Assembly: GCF_014621695.1 (NCBI RefSeq)
Contig: NZ_CP061281.1
Span: 4,960,001 to 5,024,000, forward strand
Origin: Streptomyces xanthii
GTDB taxonomy: Bacteria > Actinomycetota > Actinomycetes > Streptomycetales > Streptomycetaceae
Length of the DNA: 64,000 nucleotides
Direction: 5' to 3'
Part shown: piece by piece, positions 1-8,642 of the stretch
Layout of the letters: the number at the start of each line of letters is the position of its first letter
Position numbering within the stretch: the stretch's first letter is position 1
Translations under genes and position numbers: made by a program
Notes under the pieces: model-generated
Databases searched by the model: none
Told to the model about the DNA's origin: nothing
The model's input: the letters and a program-made list of their open reading frames with translations, nothing else

Positions 1-155
1 CTGTATGGAACGGTTCCGGACAGCTGGGCTCCGTCCACGATAGCCGTCAAACACCCCGAACGGGGCGGCTGTTGGGGAGATACATGGGAGAAGGGCGGCG
101 CGTTCCGTGCCTCTCAGCAGGAACGCACCACCCTGGCATATGCCCATGTCATGCC

Positions 156-170
156 CCGCGCATTGCGCGG
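156..170 (-). terminator. Short hairpin after ehuA
   Basis: A perfect 6-bp stem (CCGCGC/GCGCGG) with a 3-nt loop lies 5 nt beyond the ehuA stop. It could end the ehu transcript. No T-run follows, which is usual in Streptomyces, so the call rests on position and stem only. The rest of 1-155 holds no gene that I can support. Confidence 0.4.
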
Positions 171-174
171 CTGG

Positions 175-990
175 TCACAGCACCGCGCTCAGAAACTCCC
201 GGGTGCGCTCGTGCTCGGGCTCGCTGAAGATCTTCTCCGGCGAACCGGACTCGATGACCCGCCCCGCGTCGAACATCAGTACCTGGTCCGAGATGTCCCG
301 GGCGAAACTCATCTCGTGGGTCACGCACAGCATCGTGATGTCGGTGGTGTGCGCGATGTCCCTGAGCACGTCGAGAACGCCCGCGACCAGCTCCGGGTCG
401 AGCGCCGACGTCACCTCGTCGAGCAGCAGCACCTGCGGCCGCATGGCCAGCGCCCGCGCGATCGCGACACGCTGCTGCTGACCGCCCGACAACTGCGTCG
501 GGTACGCGTCGCAGCGGTCGCCGAGCCCCACCATGTCGAGCAGCTCGCGCGCCCGCTCCTCCGCCTCGTCCTTGGACAGGCCGAGCACGGTGACCGGCGC
601 CTCCGTGATGTTCCTGAGCACCTTCATGTTCGGGAACAGGTTGAACTGCTGGAAGACCATGCCGATGTTCTTGCGGACCTCGCGGACGTGCTTCTCGCCC
701 GCCGGCACGAGCTTGCCGTTCTTCTGCTCGTGCGTGAGGTACTCGCCGCCCACCTTGATCGTGCCCTCGTCGGGCTTGATCAGGGTCATCAGCAGCCGCA
801 GGATCGTCGTCTTGCCGGAGCCGGACGGGCCGATCAGCGTCACGTGCTTGCCGGACGCCACCGAGAAGTCCAGCTCGTCGAGGACGGTGTTGCCGCCGAA
901 CCGCTTCACGACCTTGTCGAAGCGGATCAGCTCGCTGCCGTCCACCTTGGGGTTGGGCTGGTCCTTGGGAAGGTTCGGGTCAGCGGACAA
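175..990 (-). CDS. ehuA: Amino-acid/ectoine-type ABC transporter ATP-binding protein EhuA
   Basis: Cytoplasmic ATPase that powers the EhuBCD importer. The protein has 271 aa, normal for polar amino-acid transporter ATPases. Walker A is GPSGSGKT (about residues 54-61), the Q-loop is VFQQFNLF, the ABC signature is LSGGQQQR, Walker B is LLLDEVTSAL and the switch region is CVTHEM. The start is a TTG with GGAGCG 7 nt upstream, and it overlaps ehuD by 11 nt, so translation is probably coupled. It is the last gene of the ehuBCDA unit. The family name is secure at transporter level. The ectoine or hydroxyectoine substrate is inherited from annotation of the family and is not shown by this sequence; the neighbouring amidase and racemase-like genes suggest another or a broader substrate. 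Confidence 0.9.
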   Translation of the reverse strand: MSADPNLPKDQPNPKVDGSELIRFDKVVKRFGGNTVLDELDFSVASGKHVTLIGPSGSGKTTILRLLMTLIKPDEGTIKVGGEYLTHEQKNGKLVPAGEKHVREVRKNIGMVFQQFNLFPNMKVLRNITEAPVTVLGLSKDEAEERARELLDMVGLGDRCDAYPTQLSGGQQQRVAIARALAMRPQVLLLDEVTSALDPELVAGVLDVLRDIAHTTDITMLCVTHEMSFARDISDQVLMFDAGRVIESGSPEKIFSEPEHERTREFLSAVL

Positions 991-1648
991 GACGGCGCTC
1001 CAGAGCTCGCAGAAGAAGAGAGGACGGGTAGGCGATGAGGATGAAGGCGACGCCGACGACGGTCAGGGCCTCCGTGTACTGGAACGTCTGCGCGGCTTCG
1101 AGCCGCGCGCGCTGCAGCATCTCCAGGACACCGATCGCCGCGAGCAGCGGGGTGTCCTTGAGCATCGCGATCACGTAGTTGCCGAGCGCGGGCACCACCC
1201 GGCGGATGGCCTGCGGCAGGATCACCGCGCTCCACGTCCTGCGGTACGGCAGGCTCAGCGCCCGCGCGGCCTCCCACTGGCCCACCGGGACGGCCTCGAT
1301 CCCCGCCCGGTACACCTGCGCGGTGTACGTCGAGTAGTGCAGGCCGAGCGCGAGGACACCGGTCGTCAGCGCGGACGCCTGCACCCCCCACTCCGGCAGC
1401 ACGAAAAAGAAGAAGAACAGCTGGACCAGGAGCGGGGTGTTGCGGATGAACTCCGTGAAGGCCCCGACCGGCCAGCGTACGAAACGGGTCGGCGCACGCA
1501 GCGCGAGCGCCCACACCAGACCCAGGCTGAACGAGATCAGCGAGCCCAGCACGAGGGCCTGCAGCGTGACGAGGACGCCGTCCCAGAAGGTCGGCATGAA
1601 GTCGGCGACGGCCGACCAGTCCCAGTTGGACGCGGCGGTGACGATCAT
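980..1648 (-). CDS. ehuD: ABC transporter permease EhuD
   Basis: Inner-membrane permease of the His/Glu/Gln (HEQRo) type, 222 aa, with about five hydrophobic segments. The EAA loop is visible near EAARALSLPYRRTWSAVILP, and the segment FIRNTPLLVQLFFFFFVLP is typical of this permease class. The ATG start overlaps the ehuC stop as ATGA, and the 3' end overlaps ehuA. It should form a heterodimeric channel with EhuC and couple to EhuA and the lipoprotein EhuB. A much longer reading frame extends upstream through ehuC, but that part is a shadow of ehuC. Confidence 0.9.
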   Translation of the reverse strand: MIVTAASNWDWSAVADFMPTFWDGVLVTLQALVLGSLISFSLGLVWALALRAPTRFVRWPVGAFTEFIRNTPLLVQLFFFFFVLPEWGVQASALTTGVLALGLHYSTYTAQVYRAGIEAVPVGQWEAARALSLPYRRTWSAVILPQAIRRVVPALGNYVIAMLKDTPLLAAIGVLEMLQRARLEAAQTFQYTEALTVVGVAFILIAYPSSLLLRALERRLVR

Positions 1649-2391
1649 GCGCCGCCACCTCCCGCGCTCGTCGGGACCTGAGACATCTCCGTCGTCTGAC
1701 GGATGTTGAGCTTGCTCATGATTCCGATCCCGGCCGCCGGACGCTGGCCGATCCCGGCCTTGGCCTTGCGCTCCACGGCGCGCATCACCCGCGTGAGCAG
1801 GAACGCGATGACGAAATAGATGACGAGCGTCAGCAGGTAGATCTCCGCGCTCTCCGTCGTCGCGAGCCGCACCAGGTTCGCGGCGAACGACACGTCGCCG
1901 ATGCCGAGCAGCGACACCAGGGCGGTGCCCTTCATCAGCTCGACCAGCAGGTTCGAGAACGGCGGGATCATCTCCGGCACCGCCTGCGGCAGCAGGATCA
2001 GCCGCATCCGCTGCCACGGCGTGAAGCTCAGCGCGACGCCCGCCTCACGCTGCGCGGGCGCCACCGAGTTCAGGGCGCCGCGCACGATCTCCGAGCCGTA
2101 CGCCCCGTAGGACAGGGACAGCGCCAGCACCGCCGCCCACATCGGGACCAGCGACCAGCCCGCCAGCTGCGGCAGCACGAAGAAGATCCAGAACATGAGG
2201 ATCAGGGCGGACGTGCCCCGGAAGACCTCGGTGTAGAACCCGGCGACGAACCGTACGATCCACAGCCGGTGCGTGCGGGCCATGCCGACGCCGAACGCGA
2301 CGACGGCCGCGAGCAGCGCGCTGTACACGGTCAGCTGGATCGTGACCCAGATCCCGGGCAGTACCCAGTGTTCCCACAGTCCGCTGGTCAT
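1645..2391 (-). CDS. ehuC: ABC transporter permease EhuC
   Basis: Second permease subunit of the importer, 248 aa. It has several membrane segments and an EAA-type loop near REAGVALSFTPWQRMRLILLP. I chose the ATG at 2391 because it overlaps the ehuB stop as ATGA and has GGAG 9 nt upstream; a GTG two codons earlier leaves too little space from that ribosome site. The C-terminal tail after the last membrane helix is long and rich in Gly and Ala, and is probably cytoplasmic. It works with EhuD as the paired transmembrane channel. Confidence 0.9.
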   Translation of the reverse strand: MTSGLWEHWVLPGIWVTIQLTVYSALLAAVVAFGVGMARTHRLWIVRFVAGFYTEVFRGTSALILMFWIFFVLPQLAGWSLVPMWAAVLALSLSYGAYGSEIVRGALNSVAPAQREAGVALSFTPWQRMRLILLPQAVPEMIPPFSNLLVELMKGTALVSLLGIGDVSFAANLVRLATTESAEIYLLTLVIYFVIAFLLTRVMRAVERKAKAGIGQRPAAGIGIMSKLNIRQTTEMSQVPTSAGGGGA

Positions 2392-3284
2392 CGGCACAGC
2401 TCCTCGGCGGTCAGGGTGGTCATCTCCGCCTTCGTGAAGCCGAACGGCTGGAGAATCCTGAACAGTTCGCCGCTCTTCTTCATCTTGTGGATCTCGACGT
2501 TGAAGGCGTCCCGCAGCTTCGTGTCGGTGGGCCGGAACGTGAAGCCGCCGCCGTCGACGTGCTTCTTCCCGTCCACCAGCGGCGCGAACGGCTCGGTGTG
2601 CTCCGCCTTGCGGCTCTTCTTCGTGACCTCGCGGGTCGTCAGGGCGGTCCCGGCGAACACGTCGATCCGGCCCGCCTCCACGGCGTTCAGACCCGCCACC
2701 TGATCCTGGAGGATCACGATGTCGGACTCCTTGTAGCCCGCGTCGACCGCGTACTGGATCTCCGCGTACCCGGTGCCCGTACCGAACTTGGCCTTCGCCT
2801 TCACGACGTCGGCGTAGTCGTGCAGGTTCATCGGATTGCCCTTGCGGACGATGAACGAGTCCAGCATCTGGTACTCGGGGTCCGCGAAGATGACCTGCTG
2901 ACAGCGCTCCTTGTTGATGTACATCCCGGCCGACACGACGTCGAACTGCTGGGTGTTCAGACCCGGGATCAGCGAGGCGAAGTCCGTCGCCACCGGCTGA
3001 ACGTTGTCCACGCCGAGCCGTTTGAAGATGACCTTGGCCAGCTCCACCGCCTCGCCCGTGAACTCGCCCGCGTCGTTGATGTACCCGTACGGCACCTCAC
3101 CGGCGATGCCCAGGCGGACGGTGCCCGCCCCCTGGAGCCGTGCGAGCGTGTCGCCGTTCGGCACGCGGCTGCAGCCGGCGGCGCCGAGCGCACCGATCGC
3201 GCCGAGCGCTCCCGCGCCGGCGAGCAGTGATCGTCTGCGGATGATCCGTTTCCCGTGCGTTCGTTTCTCTGTAGGTGGAGCCAT
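2388..3284 (-). CDS. ehuB: Solute-binding lipoprotein EhuB
   Basis: Extracytoplasmic substrate-binding protein, 298 aa, of the bacterial family-3 (SBP_bac_3) type. The N-terminus has consecutive arginines (RIIRRRSLL), a hydrophobic stretch and a lipobox ending LGAAGC, so it is exported, possibly through Tat, and lipid-anchored at Cys38. The family-3 hallmark around GEFTGEAVELAK and FDVVSAG is present. It leads the ehuBCDA operon and is divergent from the DUF3830 gene across a 133-bp shared promoter region. It determines ligand specificity; the homolog name implies ectoine/hydroxyectoine, but the adjacent enzymes make the true ligand uncertain. Confidence 0.9.
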   Translation of the reverse strand: MAPPTEKRTHGKRIIRRRSLLAGAGALGAIGALGAAGCSRVPNGDTLARLQGAGTVRLGIAGEVPYGYINDAGEFTGEAVELAKVIFKRLGVDNVQPVATDFASLIPGLNTQQFDVVSAGMYINKERCQQVIFADPEYQMLDSFIVRKGNPMNLHDYADVVKAKAKFGTGTGYAEIQYAVDAGYKESDIVILQDQVAGLNAVEAGRIDVFAGTALTTREVTKKSRKAEHTEPFAPLVDGKKHVDGGGFTFRPTDTKLRDAFNVEIHKMKKSGELFRILQPFGFTKAEMTTLTAEELCR

Positions 3285-3417
3285 GGGCGCGCGGCTACCC
3301 GACTCGACTCAACCTATGCCGATCAATTCCCGCCTTCCCCCGCCGGGGCGACACGCGGTTGGGCCGGGGGGAGGCGTACTTGACCCATGGGGGTGAAGGG
3401 GGCCGACCATGTGACGT
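3285..3417. promoter_or_regulatory. Divergent promoter region ehuB / DUF3830
   Basis: This 133-bp gap separates two divergently oriented genes and must hold both promoters. I did not identify a convincing operator. The G-rich run GTGAAGGGGG about 20 nt before 3418 is the only ribosome-site candidate for the rightward gene. Confidence 0.45.
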
Positions 3418-3951
3418 ATGGCTACGACACAGGACGCAAAGGACAGCACCGCCGCCGCCCGGTACCTGGAGGTCTCGCTGGTCAAGCGGGGCGTCACGTG
3501 CAGGGCGAAGCTCCTCGACGACCGGGCGCCGCTCACGTGTGCGGCCGTGTGGGACGCGCTGCCGCTCGTCTCCGACGTCTACCACGCCAAATACGCCCGC
3601 AACGAGATCTACGCCCTGTTCCCCGCCTTCGCCGAGCAGGAGCCCCCGCTCGAGAACCCGACCGTCACGCCCGTCCCCGGCGACCTCTGTTACTTCTCCT
3701 TCAACGGGACGCAGTTGGGGTCGCAGTCCTACGGGTACGGGTCGGGGGCCTCGCTCCAGGCCGGCACCCCCGTGATCGATCTGGCCCTGTTCTACGAACG
3801 CAACAACCTGCTCCTGAACGGGGACGTCGGCTGGGTCCCCGGCATCGTCTGGGGCCAGATCGTGTCCGGCCTCGACGACATGGCCGAGGCCTGCCAGGAC
3901 CTCTGGCGCAACGGAGCCGCGGGCGAGTCCCTGTCCTTCCGCCGCGCCTGA
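3418..3951 (+). CDS. DUF3830 family protein (cyclophilin-like fold)
   Basis: Soluble protein of 177 aa with no signal peptide or membrane segment. Motifs such as PLTCAAVWDALPL and GDLCYFSF fit the DUF3830 family as I recall it; a structure of an Arthrobacter member is, from memory, cyclophilin-like. No catalytic role is established. It is divergent from ehuB and convergent with the amidase gene, and in other Streptomyces this family sits in the same neighbourhood, which suggests a role in breakdown or binding of the compound imported by EhuABCD. The biochemical function is unknown. Confidence 0.75.
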   Translation: MATTQDAKDSTAAARYLEVSLVKRGVTCRAKLLDDRAPLTCAAVWDALPLVSDVYHAKYARNEIYALFPAFAEQEPPLENPTVTPVPGDLCYFSFNGTQLGSQSYGYGSGASLQAGTPVIDLALFYERNNLLLNGDVGWVPGIVWGQIVSGLDDMAEACQDLWRNGAAGESLSFRRA

Positions 3952-4008
3952 GCGATTCCCCGGGCCGGGGGGTGTGCGGTCGTGCGCCACCTCATCGGGC
4001 GCTCGCGC

Positions 4009-4077
4009 ATCGGGGAAATGCGACGCGAAGCGTCTGCATTTCAGGGGCGCGGGGAACTGCGCGACCAGCCCCCACGC
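4009..4077. repeat. Dispersed intergenic repeat, family A, copy 1
   Basis: It contains the family core GGGGCGCGGGGAACTGCGCG and an adjoining AAATGC...GCATTT inverted repeat. It lies between the convergent DUF3830 and amidase genes. Related copies occur near 8405, 13566, 20776, 30918 and 44350, all at gene ends. It could act as a bidirectional terminator or be a REP-like element. Confidence 0.75.
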
Positions 4078-4153
4078 ACCCGCACCCGGCAACGAACCGC
4101 ACCCGGCAGAAGGACACCCGCCCCGGCGAAGCCGACCCGCGCTCAAGTGGAAC

Positions 4154-5551
4154 CTAAGGCCCGCTGACCCCCGCCGCGCCCGAGGCGTACAGCGCGTGTG
4201 CCGCGCGCAGGACCAGGGGGTCGGCGTGGCGGGCCGCCACGAGTTGGAGGCCGATGGGGAGGCCGGTGGAGTCGAGGCCGACCGGGACCGTCGCCGCCGG
4301 CTGCTGCGTCAGGTTGAACGGGTACGTGAAGGGCGTCCAGCCCGTCCAGCGCCGCAGCCCCGAACCCCGGGGAACCTCGACCCCCGCCTCGAACGCGGTG
4401 AGCGGCACCGTCGGCGTCACCAACAGGTCGTACGTGGAGTGGAACACCCCCATCCGCCGCCCGAGCGCCATCCGCGCGTCGACCGCCGCCAGATAGTCCA
4501 GCGCGCTGTACCGGGCCCCCTGCGCACACACTTCCTTGAGCCCGGGATCCAGCAGCTCACGCTGCGCGGGCGACAGTTGCTGCACCACGCGCGCCGCCCC
4601 GCTGAACCACAGCACATGGAACGCCTCGACCGGATCCGTGAAGTCGGGGTCGACCTCCTCCACGTACGCCCCGAGTTCGGCCAGCCGCGTGACCGCCTTC
4701 CGTACCGCCGCCGCGACGTCCGCCCGCACCGCGACCTGCCCGCCCAGCGACGGCGAGAACGCGACCCGCAGCCCGCGCACGCCCTCGTCGAGCCCGTCGC
4801 GGAAGCTGCCCGGGACCGGCCCGAGACCGGACCAGTCCCGCGGGTCGGGCCCCGAGATCACGTCCATCATCAGCGCCGCGTCCGCCGCGTCCCGCGTCAT
4901 GGGCCCGACGTGGGACAGCGTCCCGAACGCGGAGGCCGGGTACAGCGGCACCCGCCCGTACGTCGGCTTCAGCCCGAAGATCCCGCAGAACGAGGCCGGG
5001 ATCCGTACCGAACCCCCGCCGTCCGTGCCCAGCGACAGCGGCCCCGCCCCGACCGCGACGGCCGCCGCGCTGCCCCCGCTGGACCCGCCGGCGGTGCGCG
5101 AGGTGTCGTACGGATTGCGGGTGACGCCCGTGAGCGGCGAGTCGGTGACGCCCTTCCAGCCGAACTCGGGGGTCGTCGTCCGCCCCACGAAGACGGCCCC
5201 GTGCTCCCGCAGCCGTGCCACCGACGGCGCGTCCTCGTCCCAGCGCCCCTCGGCCCGCACCGTCCGCGACCCGCGCAGCGTCGGCACCCCGCGCTGCAGC
5301 AGGATGTCCTTGACGGTGACCGGCACCCCGTCCACCAGCCCCTGTGGCTCCCCGCGACGCCACCGCTCCGCGCTCGCCTCCGCCGCCGCGAGGGCGCCCT
5401 CGGCGTCGACCCGCGTGAACGCGTTCAGCGCGGGCTGGGTCTCCTCGATGCGGGCGAGCACCGCCCGGGTGGCGTCGACCGGGCCGAACTCGCCCTTGCG
5501 GTAGCCGTCGACGAGTTCCTGCGCGGTCAGTCCGGTGAGCTCCGTCGTCAT
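4154..5551 (-). CDS. Amidase signature family hydrolase
   Basis: Cytoplasmic amide hydrolase of 465 aa, the usual family size. The Ser-cisSer-Lys triad is visible: Lys in GVPVTVKDI, and the Ser-rich signature TAGGSSGGSAAAVA followed by the catalytic serine in DGGGSVRIPA. The ATG at 5551 has GGAAGG upstream; a frame extension of ten codons to 5581 has no ribosome site. The gene is 48 nt downstream of the dehydrogenase and likely co-transcribed with it. In context it may open an amide or ring-derived amide from the compound imported by EhuABCD. The exact substrate cannot be read from the sequence; it could also be a general aryl or aliphatic amidase. Confidence 0.9.
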   Translation of the reverse strand: MTTELTGLTAQELVDGYRKGEFGPVDATRAVLARIEETQPALNAFTRVDAEGALAAAEASAERWRRGEPQGLVDGVPVTVKDILLQRGVPTLRGSRTVRAEGRWDEDAPSVARLREHGAVFVGRTTTPEFGWKGVTDSPLTGVTRNPYDTSRTAGGSSGGSAAAVAVGAGPLSLGTDGGGSVRIPASFCGIFGLKPTYGRVPLYPASAFGTLSHVGPMTRDAADAALMMDVISGPDPRDWSGLGPVPGSFRDGLDEGVRGLRVAFSPSLGGQVAVRADVAAAVRKAVTRLAELGAYVEEVDPDFTDPVEAFHVLWFSGAARVVQQLSPAQRELLDPGLKEVCAQGARYSALDYLAAVDARMALGRRMGVFHSTYDLLVTPTVPLTAFEAGVEVPRGSGLRRWTGWTPFTYPFNLTQQPAATVPVGLDSTGLPIGLQLVAARHADPLVLRAAHALYASGAAGVSGP

Positions 5552-5599
5552 CCGTGTCCGCCTTCCAGCGACGAGGTCCATGAACGTCAGGGCCGGTGA

Positions 5600-6577
5600 T
5601 CAGTTCCCCGGGACATACCCACGTTTCTTGTCGACTACATTCGTCAGCGGCCGGCCGGCGGCCCAGGCCTCGTACAACTCGACGAACTGGAGCCCGAGTT
5701 CGTCCCGCCAGCCCACCGTGTCCCCGCTCATGTGCGGAGACACGATCAGCCCGGGGGTCGTCCACAGCGGGCTGTCCGGCGGCAGCGGCTCGTGCTCGAA
5801 GACGTCGAGGGCGGCGCCCGTGATCCACCGCTTGTTCAGCGCGTCGAGCAGGTCGTCCTCGACGACGAGCTGTCCGCGCCCCACGTTGATGAACCGGGCC
5901 GACGGCTGCATCACGCCGAACCGCCGGGCGTCGAACATGCCGCGCGTCGCGTCCGTCAGCGGCGCCGCGCACACCACCCAGTCGGCCCGGGCGAGCAGCC
6001 GGTCCAGTTCGTCCTGCCCGTGGACCCCGGTCCGCGCCTCGCGCCCCACCAGCGCCGTGATCATCCCGATCGCCTTCAGCTGCTTGACGATCGCCCGTCC
6101 GATCGGCCCGGAGCCGACGACGCAGGCCCGCGTCCGCGCGACCCGCTGCGACTCCCGGTGCCGCCAGGTCCGCTCCGCCTGGAGCGCGAGCGTGCGCGGC
6201 AGGTCCTTGGCCATCGCCAGGACCAGCGCGGCGACGTACTCGGCGATCGGCCGGTCGAAGACGCCCCGCGCGTTGGTCAGCACGGTGTCCGAATCGACCA
6301 GCTCGGGGAACATCAGCCGGTCCACGCCGGCGCTCGCGGTGTGCACCCACTCGGGCCGGGCACCGGGCGCGGCGGCCGGCCAGGCCTCCCGCACGGCGTC
6401 CGAGAGGAAGTCCCAGACGAGCAGCACATCGGCGTCGGGCAGCCGCTCGCGCAGCTCGTCGGCGTCCTGGGCGTGCTCCACCCGGGCCCGCCCGGTGAGG
6501 CTGCCGAGGCGGGGCGCCGGGGCGGGTGAGGGGGCGTCCAGGACCAGCACGGTCGGGGTCCGGAGATCGTTGCGCAA
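5600..6577 (-). CDS. D-isomer-specific 2-hydroxyacid dehydrogenase
   Basis: NAD(P)-dependent oxidoreductase that interconverts 2-oxoacids and D-2-hydroxyacids, 325 aa. The Rossmann glycine motif is VVGSGPIGRAIV, and the catalytic Arg/Glu/His region is recognisable (NVGRGQLVVEDDLL, DVFEHEPLP, SPHMSG). I place the start at the TTG at 6577, with AGGAAG about 10 nt upstream; the open frame continues to 6817, but its first 80 residues do not resemble the family and cover the promoter region. It precedes the amidase on the same strand and is divergent from the racemase-like pair across 6578-6848. It may reduce or oxidise an intermediate of the same pathway. Confidence 0.87.
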   Translation of the reverse strand: MRNDLRTPTVLVLDAPSPAPAPRLGSLTGRARVEHAQDADELRERLPDADVLLVWDFLSDAVREAWPAAAPGARPEWVHTASAGVDRLMFPELVDSDTVLTNARGVFDRPIAEYVAALVLAMAKDLPRTLALQAERTWRHRESQRVARTRACVVGSGPIGRAIVKQLKAIGMITALVGREARTGVHGQDELDRLLARADWVVCAAPLTDATRGMFDARRFGVMQPSARFINVGRGQLVVEDDLLDALNKRWITGAALDVFEHEPLPPDSPLWTTPGLIVSPHMSGDTVGWRDELGLQFVELYEAWAAGRPLTNVVDKKRGYVPGN

Positions 6578-6848
6578 CGAGGTTCCGCTTCCTGGAGGAC
6601 GGTTCCCCGGTTCCCCCGGGAAACAGTTTCTGCGGGCTTCGGGCATCCGCCTGACTTGGGCGGATTGACCACGCTGGCACCTGAATCTAACGTCGTCAAC
6701 AGGGGTACTCCGCAAGCGGATACCCACCCTCTCCGCTGTTCCGACGTCCCGGCGGTCCGCCGGCCTCAGCACCACCCGGGAACACCCCGGCACATTCCGG
6801 CACCCGGCATCCATCACGCATCACGACAGCTGAATGTGGGGCCAGCTC

Positions 6849-7655
6849 ATGGACGTCTCATTCCTGGGGGGACCGCAGCCGCAGCGCGGCGTGGGCGTCG
6901 TCGCACCCTTCGACTTCGCACTCGACCGCGAGCTGTGGCGCTGGGTGCCCGACGAGATCTCCCTCCACCTCACCCGTACGCCGTTCGTGCCGGTCGAGGT
7001 CAGTCTCGACCTGGCCCGCCTGGTCAGCGAGCACGAGACGCTCGACGAGGCGGTACGGGCCCTGGCCGCGGCCGAGCCGGAGGTCGTCGCGTACGCCTGC
7101 ACCTCGGGCAGTTTCGTCGGCGGCATCGCCGGCGAGCGGGCGATGTGCGAGGCCATGCACCGGGCCGGTGAACTGCCCTCGGTGACCACGTCGGGCGCGC
7201 TGCTCGAAGCGCTCGCCGAGCTCGGCGCCCGGCGCATCGCCCTGGTCACCCCGTACACGGCGTCGGTGACCGAGTCCCTGGAGGCGTATCTCGGCGAGGC
7301 CGGTACGACGGTCACCGGGCGGGCCTATCTCGGACTGACCCGGCACATCTGGAAGGTCCCCTACCGGGACGTCGCGGCGATGGCGCGGGAGGCGGTGGGC
7401 CCGGGGGCCGACGCGCTGTTCATCAGCTGCACCAACCTGCCCACGTACGACGTCATACCGCAGCTGGAGGCCGAACTGCGGATCCCGGTGATCTCCGCCA
7501 ACCAGGTCACGATGTGGTCCGCGCTGAAACGGCTCGGCACGCGCGCGGTGGGCCCCTATCAGGCGCTGCTCGATCCGGCCGCGCGCCGCCAGTGGCCCCT
7601 GCCCGAACAGCACCGGCAACTCCCCGAAGGCCAGCAGGAAGGCGGCTTTGCATGA
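6849..7655 (+). CDS. Maleate isomerase / Asp-Glu racemase superfamily enzyme 1
   Basis: Member of the Asp/Glu/hydantoin racemase superfamily (maleate cis-trans isomerase, arylmalonate decarboxylase, EutA), 268 aa. The two active-site cysteines of the superfamily fit AYACTSGSF and FISCTNLPT. The ATG at 6849 is preferred because GTGGGG lies 8 nt upstream; an ATG at 6834 has no ribosome site. It overlaps the next gene as ATGA, so the two paralogs are made together. EutA-like members accompany ectoine breakdown genes in other bacteria, which matches the Ehu transporter. Reaction and substrate are unproven. Confidence 0.85.
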   Translation: MDVSFLGGPQPQRGVGVVAPFDFALDRELWRWVPDEISLHLTRTPFVPVEVSLDLARLVSEHETLDEAVRALAAAEPEVVAYACTSGSFVGGIAGERAMCEAMHRAGELPSVTTSGALLEALAELGARRIALVTPYTASVTESLEAYLGEAGTTVTGRAYLGLTRHIWKVPYRDVAAMAREAVGPGADALFISCTNLPTYDVIPQLEAELRIPVISANQVTMWSALKRLGTRAVGPYQALLDPAARRQWPLPEQHRQLPEGQQEGGFA

Positions 7656-8383
7656 CAGCGCTCGGATTCCTCTACCCCGGACACTCGGCCGAGGACGACT
7701 ACCCGCGCATCGAGATGCTGATCGACAGCGACGTCCGGCTGCCCGTCGTGCACACCGACATCGGCGAGGACGCGCACCGGGTCGACGCGCTGCTGCGGAT
7801 GGGGGCGCCCGAGCGGCTCGCGGCGGGGGTCGAGGAGCTGCGGCTCGCCGGGGCGGAGGCGGTGGTGTGGGCGTGCACGTCCGCGAGCTTCGTCTTCGGC
7901 TGGGAGGGGGCGCACGAGCAGGTGCGGGCGCTCGCGCGGGCCGCGGGGCTGCCCGCCTCCAGCACGTCCTTCGCCTTCGCGTACGCGCTGCGGGAGCTCG
8001 GGGTGCGGCGGGTCGCCGTCGCGGCGACGTACCCGGAGGACGTCGCCGCGTACTTCGCGGAGTTCCTCACCGCGTCCGGGGCGGAGGTGCTCTCCGTGCG
8101 GGGGAGCGGGATCATCACCGCGGCGGAGGTCGGCACGTGGGGCTGGGACGAGGTCCTGGCCATGGCCCGCGCCGGCGACCACCCGGAAGCGGAGGCGATC
8201 CTCCTCCCGGACACGGCACTGCACACGGCGTCCTACGTCTCCGCTCTGGAACGGGAACTCGGCAAGCCGGTCCTCACCGCGAACCAGGTCACCGTCTGGG
8301 AGGGCCTCCGCCTGGCCGACCGCCGCGTCAACGCTCCGCTCTTGGGCGCCCTCTTCCAGAAAGCGCCGCTGATCCAGGCGTAG
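7652..8383 (+). CDS. Maleate isomerase / Asp-Glu racemase superfamily enzyme 2
   Basis: Paralog of the upstream gene, 243 aa, translationally coupled through an ATGA overlap. The first cysteine motif is WACTSASF, matching the partner. At the position of the second cysteine (partner FISCTNLPT) it reads ILLPDTALHT, so the second catalytic cysteine appears to be replaced by Pro or Asp. This suggests either a one-cysteine decarboxylase-like chemistry, as in arylmalonate decarboxylases, or a non-catalytic partner in a heteromer. There is no signal peptide. The long open frame to 7514 is an artefact of the upstream gene. Confidence 0.85.
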   Translation: MTALGFLYPGHSAEDDYPRIEMLIDSDVRLPVVHTDIGEDAHRVDALLRMGAPERLAAGVEELRLAGAEAVVWACTSASFVFGWEGAHEQVRALARAAGLPASSTSFAFAYALRELGVRRVAVAATYPEDVAAYFAEFLTASGAEVLSVRGSGIITAAEVGTWGWDEVLAMARAGDHPEAEAILLPDTALHTASYVSALERELGKPVLTANQVTVWEGLRLADRRVNAPLLGALFQKAPLIQA

Positions 8384-8404
8384 ACCTTCGCCCGCGGGTG
8401 GACA

Positions 8405-8503
8405 CAGCCCCGCGCCCCTAAGGAGGCTGCGCCTCCTCGGGGAAATGCGCCCGAAGGGCATGCATTTCAGGGGCGCGGGGAACTGCGCGACCAGCCCCCA
8501 CCG
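8405..8503. repeat. Dispersed intergenic repeat, family A, copy 2
   Basis: It contains CCCGCGCCCCT on one side and AGGGGCGCGGG on the other, plus the AAATGC/GCATTT pair also seen in copies 1 and 5, so it can fold as a long hairpin. It follows the stop of the second racemase-like gene and probably separates it from the flavin oxidoreductase gene. Confidence 0.75.
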
Positions 8504-8642
8504 GGCCGCAGCCGCGAAAGAAACCGGGGAAGCCCTACGGCGACGGGGCGCCGTCCGCTTCACGCGAGCCGAGCGGGAATAAACCGGAGACCGCCTCCGT
8601 TAAGGCAGGCATCGAGTACAGGCACCCGTAGCAGGAGGATCC

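Noticed and set aside
3974..5599. 541-codon frame antisense to the amidase
   Set aside because: Same antisense artefact; the amidase has complete catalytic motifs on the other strand.
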